A stretch of 64,000 nt of DNA from Tenrec ecaudatus. Taxonomy: Eukaryota; Chordata; Mammalia; Afrosoricida; Tenrecidae. A model generated the notes under the pieces. The model worked only from the letters and a program-made list of their open reading frames with translations, made no database searches and was not told the DNA's origin. Each line of letters starts with the position of its first letter. Position 1 is the stretch's first letter. Shown one piece after another: positions 56,367 to 64,000 of this stretch. The stretch covers positions 146,236,721 to 146,300,720 of the forward strand of contig NC_134530.1 in NCBI RefSeq assembly GCF_050624435.1, read 5' to 3'. The position numbers and the translations under genes were made by a program.

Positions 56367-56694
56367 ATATCATGTGAGATTATTATAAATGAACATAAAA
56401 ACTAGGCACATATGATAGATATTTATATTTGTGAGATTTCATTATTTCTCATTAAAGAGATTTATTAAAATATACATCTCTGTTAAGCTCACATCTCATA
56501 TAACATTGTCTTGTAGAACCATTAAAATAATTATTGATATTTTACAAATTAAATAAATAAATAAATGTTGACTTGCCCAAAAAAATATATATATATATAC
56601 ATCTCTGTTAAGCTCACCAGTTAGGGGATTTTATTTTTGTTCTGTGCTGTGAAAATAATCTGATTTTCAGGAAATCACCAGGTAATTTTCCATG
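56367..56694. other. AT-rich stretch with short tandem repeats
   Basis: AAATAAATAAATAAATG at 56550-56566 and (TA)n at 56585-56600. The word ACATCTCTGTTAAGCTCAC occurs twice (56473 and 56600), a short local duplication. Confidence 0.7.
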
Positions 56695-58615
56695 TTGCCG
56701 TTGTTAGGTGTCGTTAAGTAGTTGCAACTTAAAGCAGCACTGTGTAACAGAAGGAAACACTGCTCCTTCCTGCACCATCCTCACAATTGCTAGGTTTGAG
56801 ACCATGGGTAACAGTCACCATGTCACTAAGGTCCTCCTCTTTTTCTCTGACCCTCTACTGAGAAGAACGTGCTTTTCTAGGGACCGGTCTCTCCCCTGGC
56901 AGCATCCAAAGTATGTGAGACTAAGTCTCTACTTCCTTAGTCCTCAGGCTCATTCTGGTTGTACTTCTTCCACCACAGATTGATTTGGCAGCTCATAGTA
57001 CTTTAAGTATTCTTCACTAGCACCAAAATTCCACAACCAGTTTCCAAATCATGTTCAACTTTCACATCCCTACAGAATGATTCAAAATACCTTGTGGCTT
57101 GGGCCAGATGTGCCATAGTGTTGAAGTGACATGCTCTTCAGCATCTGTAAAGAGTCCCTGGCAGCAGGTTTGCCCAGTGCAATACAGCCTTTGATGGCTT
57201 GATGGCTGCTTTCGTAGACGTTGGTTGAACTCCAAGTAAAATGAAAACTGTTGACAATTTCAGCCTTTTCTGGTTATTAGGATGTTGCTTATTGGTTCCC
57301 TTGTGAGAATTTTAGTTTTCCTTATGTTCTTTGTGTATAATCATACTTAAGGCTGTATTCCTTGATCTTCATCAGTAAGAACTTCAAGTCCCCATCACTT
57401 TCAGGAAGCTAAGTTGAGTTCTTTGTACATCGCAGGCCATTAATGAGTCTTCTTCTAATCCTCACACTGTGTTCTTCATAGAGCCCAAGTTTAGATTATT
57501 TGCTCAGCTCACATATTAAATAAATATGGTGACAGGATCCAACCGTGACATACACCTTTTCTGATTTTAAACCAGGTTCTTTATGAGCTCAAATTTAGGA
57601 ATTCCCATTCTTTACAGTGTTACCCATAATTTGTTACGATCCACACAGTTTAGTGCCTGTGTATACTCAGTAAAACATAAGTAGACTTTATTCTGGTGTT
57701 ATCTGCTTTTTGCCAACATCCATCTGATAGTAGCAGTGATTGGTATGCCACATTTCTAGCATTGCAGTTCTTTGTGGAAACATTTTAATTTGTATTCCAT
57801 CAATACCTGGAGCCTTGTTTCTCAGTAATGCCTATTATAGTTTGATTTGATTCTTGTGTATTCTATCCAGGAGCCATGGTGGTGTAGTGGGCTACGCATT
57901 GAGCTATTAACCACAAGGTCAGTGATTCAAACTCACCAGTAACTCCAGGAGAAAAGGAAGATTTACAGCCTCTGAAACCCAAATAGGCAGTTCTGTTATG
58001 CCTTATGGAGTTTCTAATATTCATAATCAACTTGGTATTCTGTCCCATGAGGTCCATCTGTATAGTCACTGTGATGTTGCTTAAAAAGGGTGTTTCTAAT
58101 GAATACCTGTTGATCTTAAAAATTTGTGTCACGCCATCATGAGTGTTATTTTAATCATCAAAGTGATATTCTCCAACTTTCATATTCCAATCTCCAGTAG
58201 TTTTCGATGCATCTTGATTGCATGTTTAGTCCATTTCATACTGCAAACGTTGGTAAAAATCTTCAATTTAGTTGCTTGTGTTAATTGGTTTTTTCCTAGT
58301 AACATGGATATTACCCTATCACCGACAGAGTTGAACTACAGGAAAGATCCTGAAATGATCTTCTTGGTGACAAATGCAATGCCATTCTCTTCACCTTGGC
58401 ATTCTCATGTTTGTCCAATTCAAAATGAACAGTGCCAACCTGTACATCCTACTTTCCTAGTCTTCTAATTTTCTTAGATTCATATTTTATGAATTTCACT
58501 TTCTGATTATTAATGGGTTTTTACAGCTGTTTCTTCTCATTTTGAGTCCATGTCAGAGAAGGGAAATCTGAAAAGCTTTACTCTTACCTGACTTTAAGCT
58601 CATTTCTACTTTGAG
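56695..58615 (-). mobile_element. RTE/BovB-like LINE with endonuclease and RT segments
   Basis: The most complete RTE in the window. Reading plus from left: the LINE tail inverted (GTTGTTAGGTGTCGTTAAGT), C-terminal coding (56850-57270), the RT palm near 57440 (where the YADD codons should be, degraded), the GDPTV-to-KNKAPG part (57480-57830; CCTGGAGCCTTGTTTCTCAG), a SINE (57870-58020), then endonuclease sequence (58040-58600: ATCTTGATTGCATGTTTAGT, TCAACTCAGAAGTTTG-like words, CGGATTATTAATGG-like end). The link between endonuclease and RT is missing, so length is about 1.8 kb without the SINE against roughly 3 kb expected. Many stops: inactive. Such elements supply the machinery that moves the SINEs sharing their tail. 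Confidence 0.85.
57870..58022 (+). repeat. SINE inserted in the RTE copy
   Basis: CAGGAGCCATGGTGGTGTAG, GAGCTATTAACCACAAGGTC, AGTGATTCAAACTCACCAGT, GAAACCCAAATAGGCAGTTC. Younger than the RTE around it. Confidence 0.85.
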
Positions 58616-58654
58616 AAGACAGTTTTTCTTTATTCTTGAGTGCCTCTAACCTGC

Positions 58655-58795
58655 AGGCACTTGTACGAACAGAACAAGAGAGTACTGCATGGTTTAAAGG
58701 TCTGTGTCAGGGCTGTAATCTCTGTCCATACTTATTTAGTCTGTGTGCTGAGCAAGTAGGGAAACTGGACTATGTAAAGAAAAACATGACATCAG
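58655..58795 (+). mobile_element. RTE/BovB-like LINE, short RT fragment
   Basis: GAACAGAACAAGAGAGTACT, GTGTCAGGGCTGTAATCTCT, CTTATTTAGTCTGTGTGCTG, AGCAAGTAGG: the RT palm-proximal region on plus, duplicated relative to the neighbouring antisense copy, so a separate insertion. Confidence 0.75.
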
Positions 58796-58799
58796 TCTC

Positions 58800-59935
58800 C
58801 TAGAGGTCTATCCATCTACCTCTTTGTTCCTTAATTCCCTTGTTAGCAGTTTTCCAAGTTTGATCCTTCTAAGTCCTGACCCTCTGCCAAACCATTTTCC
58901 ATCGTCCATGTTGGCTTATATATCTGATCATTTCTGCTTCTAAGCAGAGTAGGTATACTGCTTGAAGTTCTGCCCACTGGGAAATTTTCCCTTCACTATT
59001 GTCATTTCTGATCTTTAAAGAAGAGTAACCATGGATGCTAAGGTCCCCTTACAAGTACAGTTTTCCCAGTAGTGGTGAAAATGTGGCTTCTTGACCCTAC
59101 TGGATTATGCGAGCAAATCTCCCGTGATCATCTGCTCTAGCATGGCAGTTTTGCCAAGTGTTTGCATACCTTCCTCTACTAGGAAGCTCTGGCATTTCCA
59201 TTTCATTTAGTTTGCACGACCTTTGTGTTCGTGTTTCAACAACTAGCCAAATAAACTGTCACTGCCCTTTCTAATGCCTCAAGCCACAACATTGAATCCG
59301 GAATCTCATCTTCTTGAATCCATCTCACTGAATTCAGCTGAATTCAAATTTACATTCTTTCCTATATCCTTAATATCCATTCCTATACATGATCCCCAGA
59401 TTTCTTCCTTGGTATGAATTGAGAAAATTATGCAGTTCTTTTTGGGATCATGCTTTGCACTTCATCTTTTGGGGTTTCTTGAGGCTTAAGTCTAGTTTTA
59501 GGTCTAGCAGCAAAAAGGCATGATGAGGGCAGATCTTGAATGAAAGCACCTCTATCTTTGAACTCAGTTACCTCAGGAGAGGCCGTTACAGATTCTTTAG
59601 ATAAAGCACAGTTAGCCCACTCAGACATGGGTGCAAGGGCTGCTTCTGCTGTCAAAGGTTCAGCAAAATGTAGTGGTTTGATAATCCTTGTTCCACTGGG
59701 TTCTCTCCATAGGTCTCCATTCCAATGTTTAGGATCCCATAATTCCAAGTCAGTATCCTCACTTGTAACATAGGATACACTGGCAAAGTTGGGAATTCAA
59801 TTTATGTCATGATTTGGCACTAGCAGGATGAGATTCTAAGTTCTCAGCTATATCAGCTCTGTAGCTATTGGAGAGAAGAGTTTCTTTAAGAGTAACCCTA
59901 AAGCCTTCAGGTAATTTATAGGGTGCTTTCTTTTA
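58800..59935 (-). pseudogene. Possible endogenous-retrovirus-like pol remnant (RNase H-like part)
   Basis: Read on minus, the segment around 58900-59020 has a short run like the retroviral RNase H region (an SQWAELQAV-type word followed by a long helix), and downstream sequence fits that domain loosely. A 106-residue open frame at 59428-59748 and a further stretch to 59930 lie upstream on the same strand; I do not recognise them and cannot say whether they belong to the same element. Frameshifts and stops are frequent. No LTR, primer-binding site or other viral gene is seen, so this is at best a fragment. It could instead be a retrocopy of an unrelated host mRNA. Confidence 0.35.
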
Positions 59936-60044
59936 GTCGGAATCTACTTGACGGTGGTGAGTTTGGATTGGAGTTGAGCTGAGAGCTTGAAATTCTGAGC
60001 GCGTCCTTTTCTTTCTCTTCAGGAGCAGCCAGCCAGTGTGATGC

Positions 60045-60262
60045 TCAGGCCACACTCACTGCCATCAAGTTGATGCTGACTCACAGTGGCCCAATAGGAC
60101 GGGGTAGAACTGCACTGTGGTTTCTAAGACGAATTCTATGGAAATAGAAAGCCCATCTTGCCCCATCTTTCTCTTGTGGAGCAGCTGCCGATGGTTTCGA
60201 ACCGCTGGGCTTGCAGTCAGCATCCCAGTGTGTAACTACTACACTACCGAGGCTCCTTGTGA
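60045..60262 (-). repeat. Afrotherian tRNA-derived SINE
   Basis: CACTGCCATCAAGTTGATGC, TAGGACGGGGTAGAACTGCA, GGTTTCGAACCGCTGGGCTT, ACTACACTACCGAGGCTCC. Preceded at 59934-59975 by a small SINE tail in the other orientation. Confidence 0.88.
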
Positions 60263-60354
60263 TACTCATTAGCTAACAAAAATATTCTAAGCTATCAACT
60301 ATATTTTTATCCAGAATTGTGATTTGTAAGTATTTTATTAGTATCCTTGGTGAA

Positions 60355-60565
60355 GGAGCCCAGGTGATGTAATAGATTACCAGGTGAGGTGCTAACCAAC
60401 AAGGTCACAAGCCAAACCAACCAGAGGCTCCACAAGAGAAGATGAGGCTGCGTGCTCCTGTAAGGATTAAAAGTCTCAAAAACCCAAACAGGCAATTCCA
60501 CTCTGTCCTACAGGGCTGCTATGAGTGAGAATCTACGAAAGGGCAGTGAGTTTGGTTTTATCCAG
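60355..60565 (+). repeat. Afrotherian tRNA-derived SINE
   Basis: GGAGCCCAGGTGATGTAATA, GAGGTGCTAACCAACAAGGT, TCTGTCCTACAGGGCTGCTA, CGAAAGGGCAGTGAGTTTGG. Confidence 0.88.
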
Positions 60566-60639
60566 TGGTGGTGATTTGTATTTCTGGGTTGTCACATTAC
60601 GTGATACACTTTCAGTGTCTTCTTGTCCACTGGAAATAA

Positions 60640-61042
60640 TTGTACACACACACACACACTTGTATGTATACATGAAGAGCCTTTGAAGAGTTATGGAAAA
60701 TGAAATTAAAAGAGTGGACTATTTCCATGAACTGTTTTAAGCCCCCTTGTGTGTGTTTATAAAGAGATTGATTTTAAGGAACTGATTACTGCCGTGGAGT
60801 GTGAAGTCTGGAATTGGTGTGGTAGGCCGCAGGCTGGAAGCAGCAGCAGTCTGGACAGAATTTCTTCAGAAAACCTCCGTTTTGCTCGTAAGGCCTTTTA
60901 ACTGATTGGATAAGGCCCACGTCACATTATTGGGGATAATCTTCTTTACTTAGTCAGCTGATGGTGGATATTAACCATGTTTACAGAATATCTCCATAGC
61001 AACCCTTGGGTGTTTTGAGGGACTACTGGGTACTTAAGTCTT
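60640..61042 (-). repeat. L1M LINE 3' region
   Basis: AGAGATTGATTTTAAGGAAC, GGTAGGCCGCAGGCTGGAAG, TTCTTCAGAAAACCTCCGTT, TTTTAACTGATTGGATAAGG, CCCACGTCACATTATTGGGG, ATATTAACCATGTTTACAGA: antisense ancient L1 3' end in full order. It starts at a short (AC)n run. Confidence 0.85.
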
Positions 61043-61219
61043 AGCGCTAAATGTTGCCAGTGAAGGGGAGCACAAAATGGAAAGGAGGTTTATTTTCACA
61101 AGAAGATCTCTCTGTCAACACAGGAAATGGAGCAAAGGAATTATGCAGTGGGATATGACTTGATCACTAAGAATTTTAATATCAAGTCATATAGAAATAA
61201 TTTTCTCAATACTTATCCT

Positions 61220-61221
<2 letters not shown>

Positions 61222-61260
<39 letters not shown>
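61222..61260. repeat. (GT)n microsatellite
   Basis: About 19 uninterrupted GT units. Confidence 0.97.
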
Positions 61261-61261
<1 letters not shown>

Positions 61262-62407
61262 TGCCATGTCAGCTTTGACAGAATCCTAGTAACAAATGAC
61301 CAGGATTTTTCCACTCTGTCTTTCCATTTAGAACAGAACATAGCATAGCATTAATTGGGCACGCTTTTTCTTGTATTTTAGTGTCTGTGTGTATTTATCA
61401 GTATGCCTCTGCCTATTTCATAAGGGATCTTTGCTGATTAAAGCTAGTGATGCTTTGTTCCAATTTGAAGGGATGATAGGTATCTTCTGTCTTTAAGTTC
61501 TCCATCCATTTTTCTTTTCTTTTATAATTGGTGTCTAATTTATAAGTTAATTCCAGTAAATACAGACTATAAGAATTTTAAAAAATGAATGCATTCATCA
61601 ATATAGGACAGTTTTTCAACATACAACTCGCTTGTTTTTTAGGAAAAAATGTTTGGGTTGTCCCAACAATTTCTGTTACCCAAAAACTAGATAATCAATC
61701 ATTGAATCGAATTAACCATCTGAGGAAAGGATTCATAGTATATTTCACTATTACATTTGGGTCATTGCTTTGGTTGTTTTCCTTTTTCTCACACTGTCAT
61801 GTCATCCTTTGTAGTATTAGAAACCACAATCATATTGAGGTAGAAAGCTTGTTTTACTTTATTAATCTAGATCTCAAAGTAAGTCTTGATGTTTGCTGTA
61901 CTTAATATACCCTACAGATTGACATGGGCAAATATTTCAAAAATTGTCTGAAAGATTGTTTGAAGCAGGACTCTGTAACTGATGTGTGGTAAGATTGTAG
62001 CTTCTAAAAACATTTAATCATAGATGTTAAGTTGCACCTTTTGATGCAGCCTTTGAACTCTCAAACTCAAGCTACCAATAGTTAAGGGCCTTTTATGTTC
62101 AGGTAGCTCTTCATCTGGCTGTAAATCCCTTATCCTAGTTAGTAGAATTTAGTCTGAGTCCCAACTTCAGAGCAAGCTGTTCATACTCTTACAGATAGTC
62201 ATAGTACTTAGTTTTTCTATTGAATTGCACTTTTAAGCTAGTTTGAAATTATTTAAACTGATAAGTATATTTCTGTGCTCTTTTTAAAGAACCTTGAGGA
62301 TTTTGTGAGTCCAATAGTATTAGACTCAAGCACAACATAAGAATGGGTTGTTTTTGTCATTTATTTTTATGTAGCATTTTTTCAAGTTTTACATGTGTAT
62401 GTTTTTT
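61261..62407. other. No recognisable feature (intron-like, AT-rich)
   Basis: A 106-codon open frame at 61585-61905 has no recognised motif and no donor/acceptor support. Confidence 0.45.
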
Positions 62408-62585
62408 GGGTCTTGCAAGCCATTAACACAAAAGGTTGGAAGTTCAGTGTAATACGAACCTCGAAAGAAAAGCCTGGCAATCTACTTCTGCAATGTCAGC
62501 CAATGAAAACTCTGGAGCCCAGTTCTACCTTAACCGTGTGAGGCCTAATTGAGAGTCGATGGTCCCAACAACTGGGTTTGCTACT
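62408..62585 (+). repeat. Afrotherian SINE, diverged
   Basis: CAAAAGGTTGGAAGTTCAGT, AAAGCCTGGCAATCTACTTC, GTCAGCCAATGAAAACTCTG. Confidence 0.65.
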
Positions 62586-63599
62586 ATTGTTCTGATACTT
62601 TCATACATGCCAAAGGATTAGGGGTAGTTCTAGATACTGAGAATTTTCTCCTTATTAACGCGAACATGTGTGGACGTTTTAGATAACAATATTAGTCTTT
62701 CCAGTCCATCTCTTTTGAGAATTCTACTCTCCATGGAGAATAATTGGTGTAGTGTGCTCAGAACTAATTTTACATAGAAATCTCTTTACATCAGTAATTT
62801 AGGTGTATTTTAACAAGTGACTGCTTGACTATGAAACAATTTCTACTTATTTGTAGTGCTTATGTGTGGAAAATCTGTCATTTAATATAAAATTATTTCT
62901 TTTTTAACCTCTAAGGATTGCTTACATGGGGTCTTGTTGCCAATTCTGATCCCAGCCACCAAAATTGACTATTGGTAAGATATTTTTCTTAGCCTCTGTT
63001 ACTCTTGACTATAAAATATGAATGCTAATAATAAGTCCCAGTTATGGTCAGAGAAATAAAAGATTGTGATTTCTGTATCATAACATTTTAAGAGAGTGAA
63101 TACTGTGTTACCTTTTAAGAGAGAATGCTAAGTGTTTAAGAGGGAAGACTGAATGTTGTCTATAAATTTTATGTCACTTTATTATCCCATTTGTTGCTAA
63201 TCAGAACTTTTTTGAAGTTTGGTTCCCATATAATTTTTATCAGGCAGTTTATTATTTAAAGGAATATTTAGTACACTTTTCCTTTTAGGTAGAATAAGCT
63301 AAAGATGCAGAAGAGTGAATGCTTCTTAGATTCCTAAGACCTGGGGAACCGGTCTGAATGCTTTTTATGCACTTGGTTAACCTTTATGAGCCATTTGGAA
63401 CATGAGACCAGTTTGTGCTGATTTCCATCCATCCCTTTGCGTTGGAAAGGCTTAAAAAAGAATCACCACAGTGTTCACTAATATCATTAGCATTATTAGG
63501 AAGAATACTTGTGACTATGAAGACAAAAGAATCCTTGTTTTAGTAGTAAAACTTTGTTTTTAGTTTAGATTTATTTGTACAGTATGTGAGTAATGTTAT
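62586..63599. other. No recognisable feature (intron-like, AT-rich)
   Basis: No exon or named repeat. Confidence 0.5.
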
Positions 63600-63805
63600 T
63601 TGTTGAGTGGTTTTTAAGATTTATAAGCTTTGTTTCATTTGAGCCTCACAATTTTGTGGGAAAAAAACACAACAGAAAAACATGGGATAGATGGCATTGA
63701 TCACATTTTGAAAGGTGAGAATTGTGACCTTTGGAATTCAATGACTTGCACAGAGATATAGCCAGTTAAGTCAGCTACCTTTTCTATTAATGTTCTCTCT
63801 GCTGC
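63600..63805 (-). repeat. MIR-like SINE
   Basis: TTTCATTTGAGCCTCACAAT, then CAATGACTTGCACAGAGATA fit the reverse MIR core. Weak in the middle. Confidence 0.5.
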
Positions 63806-63956
63806 ATCAAAGAAGTTCTATGTAGAATTACTTCCATTTAGATTACTATATTATCAGTCTCTAATTCCAGGATTTAAAACTCAAAATTGTTCAAATTGCT
63901 AACTTTTCTATATTTGCCAGAAGTATATGTCTTTTGGTTTTTTGGTGTTGCAGCAA

Positions 63957-64000
63957 ATAAACAAACCCACAGTTATCGAGTCAATTCTCATCATAGAGGA
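63957..64000 (-). repeat. SINE, cut by window end
   Basis: AAACAAACCCACAGTTATCG, AGTCAATTCTCATCATAGAG is the reverse SINE tail. Confidence 0.75.

Noticed and set aside
61585-61905. 106-codon open frame resembling a membrane protein
   Set aside because: Hydrophobicity comes from T-rich intron sequence. No splice sites or motif.

Overview
This window looks like nuclear DNA from an afrotherian mammal, most probably a tenrec or close afrosoricid. Coding density is essentially nil and almost all recognisable sequence is interspersed repeat. The diagnostic repeats are (i) SINEs opening with a GGAGCCCTGGTGGC-type head and ending in a TCGACTCGATGGCAGTGAGTTT-type tail, (ii) an RTE/BovB-like LINE ending in CGACGGCACCTAACAACAAC, (iii) a tRNA-Gly-headed retroposon, (iv) hAT 'SPIN' miniature elements (SPIN has been described in tenrec among a few mammals), and (v) a long repeat ending in TATGAGCCCCTAATAAAATG that I remember as abundant in tenrec sequence. 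Older pan-mammalian MIR, L2 and L1M fossils lie underneath. The species is an inference from repeat content and was not searched.

Left part (1-31.1 kb): repeat-dense, probably intergenic. It holds a GAPDH processed pseudogene (about 17.55-18.54 kb, minus strand), many SINEs and RTE pieces, a 176-bp pure polypurine tract (22.16-22.34 kb), two SPIN elements, a fragmented L2 reverse transcriptase, and a 2.88-kb hAT transposon (26541-29421) with decayed transposase reading frames and an exact 8-bp target duplication, sitting inside an older RTE fragment.

Centre (about 31.2-31.9 kb): the only convincing host-gene signal is a CpG island with GC boxes, a CGG/GGA-rich untranslated first exon and a consensus splice donor near 31466/31467, read on the plus strand. 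I could not identify the gene.

Right part (31.5-64 kb): AT-rich and T-rich on the plus strand, fewer young repeats, no recognisable coding exon. It is most simply the long first intron of the CpG-island gene. It contains an internally deleted mariner, two more SPIN elements, a long antisense RTE with endonuclease and reverse-transcriptase segments, a small processed-pseudogene tail, and a decayed stretch resembling retroviral pol (RNase H-like).

Most of the interest is in nested insertions that record transposition mechanisms: a LINE-like copy with target duplication and an apparent 3' transduction; a twin-priming 5' inversion of RTE; a short internally deleted form of the long repeat inserted in a SINE; and three SPIN elements lodged in antisense SINEs at the same or nearly the same site. 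I found no CRISPR array, operon or intact protein-coding gene. Nearly all open reading frames are chance frames in repeats.
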